39,247 nt of DNA from UBA1081 sp045658165. Its GTDB lineage: Bacteria > Bacillota > Clostridia > Oscillospirales > Acutalibacteraceae. The notes under the pieces were generated by a model. It searched no databases. It was not told the origin of the DNA and saw only the letters and a list, made by a program, of their open reading frames with translations. Shown piece after piece: positions 17,453 through 24,211 of the stretch (position 1 is its first letter; every line of letters starts with the position of its first letter). The translations under genes were made by a program, and so were the position numbers. The stretch lies in NCBI GenBank assembly GCA_045658165.1, contig JAZOUN010000065.1:1-39247 (forward strand), read 5' to 3'.

Positions 17453-18021
17453 ATACAATAATTGATTATGTATTTTACTTCTTACTCTACAGCATAATCG
17501 GTTGGGTGCTTGAAACGGTATGCTGTTCACTTTATTACAGAAAACCTATCAACAGAGGATTTATGAAAGGTCCTTTTGTGCCCATTTACGGCGCAGGTAC
17601 ATTTGTGTTCAGTTTGTTCCTTACACCGTTTTACAACAAATTCGGCTATACATGGTACATAATAATACTTGTTATTATTCTTGGCATAATTATTGCCGAT
17701 GTGCTTGAATATGCCACAAGTTTCGCAATGCAAAAGCTTTTCCATGCAAAATGGTGGGATTATTCAAACGAAAAATTCAATCTGCACGGAAGAATATGCC
17801 TGAAACATTCTATCTACTGGGCTGCAGGCGCAGGTGCATTCATCTACATCATTCAGCCCATTGTTCTGAAATACAAAGAACTCTGGATAACGGATAAACT
17901 CAGAAACATCTTTGTTCTCGTTGTGGGCACTATTTTTCTTATAGATTACATTTCCACAATAATTCTTGCCAAAAAGAAAAAATTCCGTAATGCAGTAGAT
18001 GAAAATAATACAGAGGAATAA
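17449..18021 (+). CDS. CmpB-type putative ABC transporter permease (membrane protein)
   Basis: This 190-residue membrane protein has about four hydrophobic segments. The opening pattern FYFLLYSIIGWVLET followed by NRGFMKGPFVPIYGAG is the hallmark of the family annotated as putative ABC-transporter type permease (CmpB, PF06541), common in Clostridia. It overlaps the HD gene by 4 bases. No ATPase is nearby and the transport assignment of this family is weakly supported, so the true role is open. Confidence 0.82.
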   Translation: MNTIIDYVFYFLLYSIIGWVLETVCCSLYYRKPINRGFMKGPFVPIYGAGTFVFSLFLTPFYNKFGYTWYIIILVIILGIIIADVLEYATSFAMQKLFHAKWWDYSNEKFNLHGRICLKHSIYWAAGAGAFIYIIQPIVLKYKELWITDKLRNIFVLVVGTIFLIDYISTIILAKKKKFRNAVDENNTEE

Positions 18022-18036
18022 AGATCAATATCAGAA

Positions 18037-19242
18037 ATGTCAATAAGTTCAAATTATAAACACACCCTTGCGGCAGGTTATATCAGCTTTATAACTCAGG
18101 CGACAATCAACAACTTCGCACCGCTGCTTTTCATAACATTCCAGAAAGACTGGGGTATCACACTCGGTCAGCTTGCAGCCATTTCAACATACAATTTTAT
18201 GGTTCAGCTGTGTGCAGACCTTATATCAGCAAAATATGTTGATAAAATCGGTGCAAGAAAACTGATTGTCTTTGCACATGCCAGTGCCGCACTGGGTTTT
18301 GCAGGACTCGGAGTGTTCCCGTATATAACACCCGATCCCTATTACGGTATTCTTATTGCCATCACACTTTATGCAATAGGCGGAGGACTTATTGAGGTCC
18401 TTGCAAGTCCTATTATAGAAGCCTGCCCCACAAAAAACAAAGAAGCACACATGAGCCTTCTTCACTCTTTCTACTGTTGGGGACAGATGACAGCCGTTCT
18501 CGGCTCTACGCTCTTCTTCCATGTTTTCGGAATTGAAAACTGGAGATACATGTCTTTTATATGGGCACTTATACCTCTGGGCAACAGCATATATTTCGCG
18601 AATGTACCCGTAAAAGTATATCCGCAGACTGCAAAGTCTGAACAGAAACTTTCAGAATTATTCAGAAACAAGCTTTTTTATATTATAATGGTTATGATGC
18701 TGTGCGCAGGTGCAAGTGAACTTGCGGTTTCACAGTGGGCTTCTGCGTTTGCAGAAGAAACACTCGGGATAACAAAAACAGCAGGTGACGTGGCAGGCCC
18801 TTGCTTTTTTGCACTGCTTATGGGAATAGCACGACTTTCCTACTCAAAGTTCAGCAAAAAAGTCAGCCTAGAAAAATACATACTGTTCTGCTCATTCCTT
18901 TGCCTTTTCGGATATCTTCTCATTTCACTTTCACCGATACCGTCAGTTTCACTCATCGGTTGCGGAATATGCGGTTTTTCAGTGGGAATAATGTGGCCCG
19001 GAACATACAGCATTGCATCGAAAATCTGGAAAAATCCTGCCGCATCCCTCTTTGCGCTTTTTGCACTCGCAGGAGATACAGGATGTTCTGCAGGTCCGCT
19101 GCTTGTGGGCGGAATTTCGCAGATATTCGGTGATAATTTAAAAACAGGTCTTTTTGCAGGCTCAGTCTTCCCGATTGTAATGATTGCGGCAGTATTGCTC
19201 CTGCTTAAAAATACAAAGAAAAATAAAATACAGGAGAACTGA
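18037..19242 (+). CDS. Major facilitator superfamily transporter
   Basis: This 401-residue polytopic protein has about 12 hydrophobic segments. It carries an MFS-type loop 2-3 motif (DLISAKYVDKIGARKLI, a variant of GxLxDRxGRR) and a second-half counterpart. The two halves are joined by a charged loop near residues 190-205. It is 15 bases after the CmpB-type gene. Its ribosome site is weak (GAGGA about 20 bases upstream), so expression may rely on coupling. It probably transports a small sugar, drug or metabolite; the sequence does not decide which. Confidence 0.85.
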   Translation: MSISSNYKHTLAAGYISFITQATINNFAPLLFITFQKDWGITLGQLAAISTYNFMVQLCADLISAKYVDKIGARKLIVFAHASAALGFAGLGVFPYITPDPYYGILIAITLYAIGGGLIEVLASPIIEACPTKNKEAHMSLLHSFYCWGQMTAVLGSTLFFHVFGIENWRYMSFIWALIPLGNSIYFANVPVKVYPQTAKSEQKLSELFRNKLFYIIMVMMLCAGASELAVSQWASAFAEETLGITKTAGDVAGPCFFALLMGIARLSYSKFSKKVSLEKYILFCSFLCLFGYLLISLSPIPSVSLIGCGICGFSVGIMWPGTYSIASKIWKNPAASLFALFALAGDTGCSAGPLLVGGISQIFGDNLKTGLFAGSVFPIVMIAAVLLLLKNTKKNKIQEN

Positions 19243-19249
19243 ACAAACA

Positions 19250-19546
19250 ATGGATATTCTGTCATACATCCTGGTGTGTGTACCGGGAGTATTGCTCATC
19301 GTGGTAGGTGTTGTAATGAGTCTTGCGAAAAAAGATGCAATACTTTCAAACCACCATTTTGCAAAAAGAGTCGATATCGACAAATACACGCGCAAAATTA
19401 TAAGCTTATTCACTATTGCAGGCATTATGTTGGCACTGGGCGGTATACTGCTGATAAACGAAAGACTCCTTTCAGGTTTTTTAGTTTTAATTATAACTCT
19501 GCTTGTGTTTATAATTTCCTTTGCATCTTTGAATAAAAACAAGTGA
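19250..19546 (+). CDS. Small two- to three-segment membrane protein
   Basis: This 98-residue protein has hydrophobic segments at about residues 5-24, 46-65 and 70-90, and a short basic loop (HHFAKRVDIDKYTRK). The frame is open from 19184 but that part lies inside the MFS gene; GGAG precedes the ATG at 19250. It is the last gene of the HD operon, with a terminator right after. It resembles the small DUF3784-type membrane proteins of Firmicutes in size and topology, but I cannot confirm the family. Confidence 0.7.
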   Translation: MDILSYILVCVPGVLLIVVGVVMSLAKKDAILSNHHFAKRVDIDKYTRKIISLFTIAGIMLALGGILLINERLLSGFLVLIITLLVFIISFASLNKNK

Positions 19547-19554
19547 TCAAAACT

Positions 19555-19584
19555 AAAGCACTATGTGATACATAGTGCTTTTAC
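19555..19584 (+). terminator. Terminator of the HD-CmpB-MFS operon
   Basis: Stem AAAGCACTATG / CATAGTGCTTT (11 bp, 5-nt loop) followed by T-rich sequence. Confidence 0.8.
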
Positions 19585-19606
19585 TTTACCTTTCATAAGT
19601 AACAAT

Positions 19607-19741
19607 GAGGAAATACGGCAACGCATTTCCTCTGTTTTAATATCTTATTTAACAAAACAAAAAGTTAAAGGGATTAACACTGATGTGCTAATCCCCAAAA
19701 ACTTAATTTGCAATTAAATGCTCAAGCGAATTTATGCTTGA
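19607..19741 (-). terminator. Three tandem hairpins downstream of the cohesin-like gene
   Basis: After the minus-strand stop come stems at 19722-19727/19736-19741 (TCAAGC/GCTTGA), 19670-19680/19685-19695 (GGGATTA..CAC/GTG..TAATCCC) and 19607-19614/19625-19632 (GAGGAAAT/ATTTCCTC). The middle one is followed by CTTTAACTTTTT on the minus strand and is the most likely terminator. The others may stabilise the 3' end of an abundant mRNA. Confidence 0.6.
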
Positions 19742-19760
19742 TTATTAAAAGAGTCAGAAA

Positions 19761-20450
19761 TTATTCTTCGTCCTTTTTTCTTGTTGCTACGAATGCAACT
19801 GCTGCAAGAGCCATAACACCAGCGATAGCTGCTACACCAGCTTCACCACTCTGGTCGATGCCCTTTGATGTTGTAACAACAACCTTAGCTGTTGTTTCAG
19901 CAGCTTCTTCTGAAGCATCTTCTGCTGATGCATCTTCAACTACGGGAGCTTCTGTTGTTTCTGCAGGAGCTTCTGTTGTTTCAGGAGCATCTTCCTTAAC
20001 AACTACTGAGTAGCTGTCTGCAACTGCGGGCTTGCCTTCGTTGCCATCCCATGACTTGATAGTAACCTTAACGTTACCGTCGCCAGCCTTGAGAGCCTTG
20101 AAAGTAAGAACAACGATACCTGAATCTTCTTCAGCTACTTCTGAGTAGATGAATGACCAAGTTGCCTTGCCAGCTTCTTTGCTTCCGCCAACACCCATGT
20201 CGTATGTTGCGTCTGCAGCCTTAGCAATCTTCTTGAATTCAAGAACTTCAGCGTCGTATTCGAAAATAAGGTCGCCTGCTTCGAGGCCAGCCATGTTAGC
20301 TGCTGACATTGTAACTACAACATCTTCGCCAACTTTTGCGTCGCCTGCTACAAGGCTGATTGAGGGTGCAGCTGCGAATGCTGTGAGAGCAAGAGCTGCT
20401 ACCATTGCGAGTGCAAGAGCACTTGCGAGCATTTTCTTTGCAAGTTTCAT
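19761..20450 (-). CDS. Cohesin-like secreted surface protein with C-terminal membrane anchor
   Basis: This 229-residue exported protein starts with a signal peptide (MKLAKKMLAS... cut near residue 26, AFA-AA). Residues 28-150 look like a cohesin-type beta sandwich: VAGDAKVGEDVVVTMSAAN near the start, then DLIFEYDAEVLEF and IVVLTFKALKAGDG, all classic cohesin/carbohydrate-binding family-2 landmarks. A Thr/Glu/Ala/Pro linker follows, then a hydrophobic segment (about 206-223) and RKK. No LPxTG is present; IDQSG at 198-202 holds that place. RBS AAGGAAGG and two consensus promoters suggest strong expression. Cohesins bind dockerins, but no dockerin is seen here, so a structural or adhesive role is equally possible. 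Confidence 0.75.
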   Translation of the reverse strand: MKLAKKMLASALALAMVAALALTAFAAAPSISLVAGDAKVGEDVVVTMSAANMAGLEAGDLIFEYDAEVLEFKKIAKAADATYDMGVGGSKEAGKATWSFIYSEVAEEDSGIVVLTFKALKAGDGNVKVTIKSWDGNEGKPAVADSYSVVVKEDAPETTEAPAETTEAPVVEDASAEDASEEAAETTAKVVVTTSKGIDQSGEAGVAAIAGVMALAAVAFVATRKKDEE

Positions 20451-20549
20451 TTTGAGAACCTTCCTTTGAAATAATTTCTATATACAGAGCCTTGAGACTC
20501 GGTACACCATAACCGTTTAAGGGCACTTCACCCTTCATAACACATCGCT

Positions 20550-20578
20550 ATTATATACTATAACACTATCATTGTCAA
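20550..20578 (-). promoter_or_regulatory. Proximal consensus promoter of the cohesin-like gene
   Basis: TTGACA, exactly 17 bases, TATAAT on the minus strand: a perfect match to the sigma-A consensus, giving a leader of about 93 nt before the ATG. Confidence 0.85.
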
Positions 20579-20620
20579 GCACTTATTCAAAAAATTTTGA
20601 CTAAAAACGCGATGAGCCAA

Positions 20621-20688
20621 CACTTGACAATTGAACATCTTTGCCAAGATAATCACATTTTATTACAAAAAACAAGCTTTGTCAAGTG
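20621..20688. repeat. Inverted repeat CACTTGACAA ... TTGTCAAGTG around a second promoter
   Basis: Exact 10-base inverted repeats at 20621-20630 and 20679-20688, 48 bases apart, each contain a TTGACA hexamer. The right arm supplies the -35 of a minus-strand promoter (TTGACA, 17 bases, TAAAAT at 20657-20662). The left arm with GATAAT at 20648-20653 (18-base spacer) would fire on the plus strand, where no gene follows until coaX at 21658. Confidence 0.6.
20657..20685 (-). promoter_or_regulatory. Distal promoter of the cohesin-like gene
   Basis: TTGACA, 17-base spacer, TAAAAT on the minus strand, about 105 bases upstream of the proximal promoter. Confidence 0.65.
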
Positions 20689-20710
20689 GTAGAAGCATGT
20701 AAAAATCTGC

Positions 20711-20726
20711 CGTTTTGCACAAAACG
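20711..20726 (-). terminator. Terminator after proC
   Basis: CGTTTTG / CAAAACG inverted repeat directly after the proC stop, followed on the minus strand by GCAGATTTTTA. The stem is AT-rich and the T-run is 4 bases away, so strength is uncertain. Confidence 0.5.
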
Positions 20727-21536
20727 TCAATTTCCGGATAATTCCTTATCCCTCATAAAGGATTTATGAAAAGCAGTCTCTACTGTTCCGTACAGATCAG
20801 ACTCCCTGAGTGAATTTATGCCCTGAATTGTTGTACCGCCGGGTGAACAAACCTTATTTATCCAACCATCGATATCACCGCCGCATGCTTTAAGAAGCTT
20901 TGCAGAACCGAGAACAGCCTGAACGGCAACTTCACGGGCAGTGTCGGCATCAAGACCGTCTTTCATGCCTGCCATGGCAAGAGCATTTATAAACATAAAT
21001 GTATAAGCAGGAACGCATCCGCCGAGAACACCGAAAACAGAAAACAGACTTTCATCCATATATCTTGCTTCACCATAAGATGCACAGATTTCCTTTACTT
21101 TGTCAAGATGTTCACTTTTTGCAAAACCGTTTCCCGTATAAGCGGAAACAGCCTCACCGACCTCCGCATTAAGATTCGGAAAAATACGGACAACAGGCAG
21201 GTCAAAACTGAAGAATGAAGAAATCCACTCTGTTGTTTTACCTGCAGCTATTGAAGCGAGAACAGGTCTGCTGACTTCAAGATCACCTGCAATTTTTTTA
21301 AGCAGTTCTTCAAAAACCTGCGGTTTTGTGCAAAGCACAACAATATCGCAGCTGCGGGCAATGCTGTTTTCACTCTCTGCCGCATTGAGTCCGTGTTTTT
21401 TGCAAAAACCGAGCAACTTTTCGTTGTCTGTATCATAAACATATATATTTTCTCTGCCGAAAATATTTTTCTCAGCAACATTTCTTATTATAGGCTGTGC
21501 CATATTTCCACACCCTATAAAACCGATTGTTTTCAT
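20727..21536 (-). CDS. proC: Pyrroline-5-carboxylate reductase
   Basis: ProC reduces 1-pyrroline-5-carboxylate to proline with NAD(P)H, the last step of proline synthesis. The 269-residue protein has the Rossmann motif GFIGCGNMAQ (residues 5-14) and the C-terminal P5CR signature VCSPGGTTIQGINSL. Length is normal. The frame is open to 21557, but AAGGTG lies within that extension and precedes the ATG at 21536. No other proline genes are adjacent. A terminator separates it from the cohesin-like gene, and a promoter lies at 21572-21599. Confidence 0.95.
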   Translation of the reverse strand: MKTIGFIGCGNMAQPIIRNVAEKNIFGRENIYVYDTDNEKLLGFCKKHGLNAAESENSIARSCDIVVLCTKPQVFEELLKKIAGDLEVSRPVLASIAAGKTTEWISSFFSFDLPVVRIFPNLNAEVGEAVSAYTGNGFAKSEHLDKVKEICASYGEARYMDESLFSVFGVLGGCVPAYTFMFINALAMAGMKDGLDADTAREVAVQAVLGSAKLLKACGGDIDGWINKVCSPGGTTIQGINSLRESDLYGTVETAFHKSFMRDKELSGN

Positions 21537-21571
21537 AAATAACCGCACCTTATACATTTTTTTCTTTGTTT

Positions 21572-21599
21572 ATTGTATCACAATTATAAAAAATTTCAA
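21572..21599 (-). promoter_or_regulatory. Promoter of proC
   Basis: TTGAAA, 16-base spacer, TACAAT on the minus strand. It is divergent from the coaX promoter. Confidence 0.55.
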
Positions 21600-21609
21600 T
21601 AGATTACAC

Positions 21610-21638
21610 TTGCACAATCAAAAAAAAGAATATATAAT
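21610..21638 (+). promoter_or_regulatory. Promoter of coaX
   Basis: TTGCAC, 17-base spacer, TATAAT. Its -35 overlaps the first possible TTG codon of the open frame, which rules out that long start. Confidence 0.65.
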
Positions 21639-21657
21639 ATTTAAAGGTGGTGATTTT

Positions 21658-22422
21658 ATGACACTTGCAGTAGATATAGGCAACACAAACATTACAATAG
21701 GTATATATAATAAAGACACATTACTTGTTGTTCTCAGAGCCGCAACAGACAGAAAAAGAACTCCTGACCAGTATGCGGTGGAATTTTCGTCAATGTTCTC
21801 AATTCATAACGCAGACAAATATGAATTTGAAGGCGCAATTATAAGTTCTGTTGTACCCGAGCTTACAAATGTTATAAAAGAAGCCATTTTCACAATTACG
21901 GGACAGACTGCCCTTGTTATAGGCCCCGGAGTAAAAACAGGACTCAATATCAAAATTGACAATCCTGCTCAGCTCGGTGCTGACCTTGTGGCAGGTGCAG
22001 TAGGTGCACTGAACAAATACCCCGTCCCCTGCCTTATTCTCGACATGGGAACAGCAAACAAGATAAGTGTTCTCGACTCAAAAGGTAATTACCGCGGATG
22101 TACAATCTCGGCAGGAGTAGGAATTTCACTCAATGCCCTTTCATCAGGTACATCTCAGCTCCCTGCAATTTCACTTGACGCTCCCCACAATGCAATAGGC
22201 ACAAATACAATAGACAGTATGCAGTCGGGTACCGTACTCGGTTCTGCTGCCATGATTGAGGGACTTTGTGCAAGACTTGAAGAATCTCTGGGTGAAAAAG
22301 TCAACACCGTTGTTGCAACCGGAGGAATCGCAGGCGACATTATAAGATACTGCAGAATGGATATTATTCACGATCCGAATCTTATTCTTGACGGTCTCAG
22401 ATTTATATTTGATAAAAATTAA
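21658..22422 (+). CDS. coaX: Type III pantothenate kinase
   Basis: CoaX phosphorylates pantothenate, the first committed step of coenzyme A synthesis, and is insensitive to CoA feedback. The 254-residue protein shows the type III motifs: DIGNTNITIGIY near the N-terminus (phosphate binding), GADLVAGAVGA in the middle and DMGTANKISV (catalytic Asp). The ATG at 21658 has AAAGGTGGTGA 4 bases upstream. It is followed by an ECF S-component gene, a pairing that points to salvage of exogenous pantothenate. Confidence 0.95.
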   Translation: MTLAVDIGNTNITIGIYNKDTLLVVLRAATDRKRTPDQYAVEFSSMFSIHNADKYEFEGAIISSVVPELTNVIKEAIFTITGQTALVIGPGVKTGLNIKIDNPAQLGADLVAGAVGALNKYPVPCLILDMGTANKISVLDSKGNYRGCTISAGVGISLNALSSGTSQLPAISLDAPHNAIGTNTIDSMQSGTVLGSAAMIEGLCARLEESLGEKVNTVVATGGIAGDIIRYCRMDIIHDPNLILDGLRFIFDKN

Positions 22423-22511
22423 ATTTAAATATTATATATTATATTACATTTATATTTAGTCTAAAATTTTGCGTTGTATCCGAAAGGAACAGCAGCAAGG
22501 AGGAAATATAT

Positions 22512-23156
22512 ATGTCAAAAACAAAAAACAACAGAAAGCAGATTCTGTTTCTTTGTCAGTTCTCATTATTATTGGCAATTGAAATCATTGTCTGTTTTAC
22601 ACCCCTGGGAACACTTCCCTCTCTGGGCATGCTCAGTGCGACACTTTCTCATGTACCCGTTATCATTACTGCAATGATTCTCGGCATGAAAGCAGGTACG
22701 CTGATGGGTCTTGCCTTTGGTATGTGCAGTTTTATTTACTGGACTTTTGTTGCTCCCGGTGCATTCTCTTTCCTTTACACTCCGTTTTACACCCTCGGAG
22801 AGTATTCAGGTAATTTCGGCTCACTGCTGATCTGCTTTATACCGAGAATCCTCATTGGTGTTGTTACGGCTCTTGTTATGAAAGGTTGCTCAAAAATCAT
22901 CAAAAACCAGTTTGTATCAGCAGCTGTGGCAGGTGTTGCAGGAACTCTGACAAACACTCTTCTCGTTCTCGGCGGAATTTACATCTTCTTCGGAAATGAG
23001 TATTACTCAATGGCTGTTGCAGGTTCTTCACAGACTCTTCTTGCTTTCCTCGGAACCGTTATTCTTACAAACGGACTCCCGGAGGCTGTTATAGGCGGTA
23101 TTGCGGCATCTGCAATTGCAGTTCCCGTTAAAAAAGCCGTTGCAAAGTATATGTAA
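22512..23156 (+). CDS. ECF transporter S-component, probably for pantothenate
   Basis: This 214-residue membrane protein has about six hydrophobic segments and a short basic N-terminus (MSKTKNNRKQ). The pattern, including GTLPSLGMLSATLSHVPVIITAMILG, matches substrate-binding S-components of energy-coupling-factor vitamin transporters, which work with a shared EcfAAT module encoded elsewhere. Adjacency to coaX, 89 bases upstream on the same strand, suggests a PanT-type pantothenate importer. The vitamin assignment is inference from context. RBS is AAGGAGG. A terminator follows. Confidence 0.85.
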   Translation: MSKTKNNRKQILFLCQFSLLLAIEIIVCFTPLGTLPSLGMLSATLSHVPVIITAMILGMKAGTLMGLAFGMCSFIYWTFVAPGAFSFLYTPFYTLGEYSGNFGSLLICFIPRILIGVVTALVMKGCSKIIKNQFVSAAVAGVAGTLTNTLLVLGGIYIFFGNEYYSMAVAGSSQTLLAFLGTVILTNGLPEAVIGGIAASAIAVPVKKAVAKYM

Positions 23157-23170
23157 TCCCCAAACAAGTT

Positions 23171-23199
23171 CAGGCTGCCTTACACGGCAGTCTGTTTTT
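23171..23199 (+). terminator. Terminator after the ECF S-component gene
   Basis: Stem CAGGCTGCC / GGCAGTCTG (one G-U pair) with a 6-nt loop and TTTTT. Confidence 0.8.
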
Positions 23200-23225
23200 A
23201 TAAAAAAATTCTGAGGAACAAAAAA

Positions 23226-23945
23226 ATGAGTATAAGAAAAAATTTACTGCCGAAAAGTCTCCCCGAACCCTTTGACACCTTACGGGCTGCCGTTTTCCCT
23301 GACAGATGTAATCTCTGCGGCAAGGTTGTTGCCCACGGAGTCACCGTTTGCGGACAATGCAAAGAGTCTGCAAAGGTTATACGCACACCGAGATGCATGT
23401 CCTGCGGAAAATCAAAGAAAAACTGCAAATGCAAAGGAAAATCCAACTTTTACAACGGAATTACAGCACCTTTTGACTATGAAGGCGTTGTGCGTAAGGG
23501 CATTTCGCTCTGGAAATTTCAGAAATCTGAAAGAAATGTGTACTTTTTTGCAGATATGGTTGTATCAGCAATAAATGAAGCCTTTGAAGGAATCGATTTT
23601 GACCTGATAACATTCATTCCTCAGACTGAAACAGAAAGAAAATCAAGAACATACAATCAATGTGAACAGCTCGCCCGGGCAATAGGCGAAAAGACGGGAA
23701 TTCCCGTTGTCCGTACACTCACAAAGCTGTATGAAACAGAACGTCAGCACAACCTGCCGCTGATTTCAAGAAGCGGAAACGTTTTCGGCATTTTTGACTG
23801 CTGCAACAAGAACCTGATTGCAGATAAGAATATTCTTCTGATAGACGACATAAAAACATCGGGCAACACCATAAATGAATGCGCAAAAATGCTTCATCTC
23901 AACGGCGCTGCAAGTGTTTACTGTGCCGTAATCGCAATAGCATAA
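23226..23945 (+). CDS. comF: ComF family phosphoribosyltransferase-like protein
   Basis: This 239-residue protein has an N-terminal zinc-ribbon region (CNLC, CGQC, CMSC, then CKC; roughly residues 29-72) and a C-terminal phosphoribosyltransferase domain with the PRPP-binding motif ILLIDDIKTSGNTI. ComF proteins are needed for DNA uptake in naturally competent bacteria and may act in DNA processing; in Clostridia the role is less clear. GAGGA lies 7 bases before the ATG. No other competence gene is visible here. The structured element at 23960 begins 14 bases after its stop. Confidence 0.9.
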   Translation: MSIRKNLLPKSLPEPFDTLRAAVFPDRCNLCGKVVAHGVTVCGQCKESAKVIRTPRCMSCGKSKKNCKCKGKSNFYNGITAPFDYEGVVRKGISLWKFQKSERNVYFFADMVVSAINEAFEGIDFDLITFIPQTETERKSRTYNQCEQLARAIGEKTGIPVVRTLTKLYETERQHNLPLISRSGNVFGIFDCCNKNLIADKNILLIDDIKTSGNTINECAKMLHLNGAASVYCAVIAIA

Positions 23946-23959
23946 TTTTTTGCATAAAA

Positions 23960-24198
23960 AAAGAGGTTGGTTCACGCTGACTACCCGTTAAGCAGTATTT
24001 GTTTCTCGAACAAAATTCCCCGTATTTTATGTTCTTACGAAACTGCGAAGCACTTTAAAATATAAATTTTGGATACAAGAAAAGGCAAAACTCCCCGATA
24101 ATGCTGACGCATATCGGGGAGTTTTAACGCATTATTGTGCCAAAAGTTCATATTTTAAAGAAATACTTCCTTATGGGTAGTCAGTGTACAACCTCTTT
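23960..24198. other. Elaborately folded palindromic element (candidate structured RNA or MITE)
   Basis: This 239-nt element between convergent genes can fold into nested stems. P1 is AAAGAGGTTG (23960-23969) with CAACCTCTTT (24189-24198). P2 is CTGACTACCC (23977-23986) with GGGTAGTCAG (24175-24184). P2b is AGTATTT (23994-24000) with AAATACT (24161-24167). P3 is CTTTAAAATAT (24053-24063) with ATATTTTAAAG (24150-24160), plus TTTTGG/CCAAAA. P4 is a perfect 14-bp stem at 24087-24100/24112-24125. A side hairpin P5 (24001-24043) opens from the junction. No coding frame is visible. I do not recognise the family. It may also act as a bidirectional terminator. Confidence 0.6.
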
Positions 24199-24211
24199 AA
24201 TATTTTTCAGA

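Noticed and set aside
20451..20543. Riboswitch in the leader of the cohesin-like gene
   Set aside because: The 93-nt leader has short hairpins (GGG..CCC, GAG..CTC) but no motif of a known riboswitch class; no ligand logic applies to a surface protein.
20624..20653. Plus-strand promoter TTGACA-18-GATAAT driving a gene
   Set aside because: No plus-strand gene follows until coaX at 21658, which has its own promoter; noted only as part of the inverted repeat.
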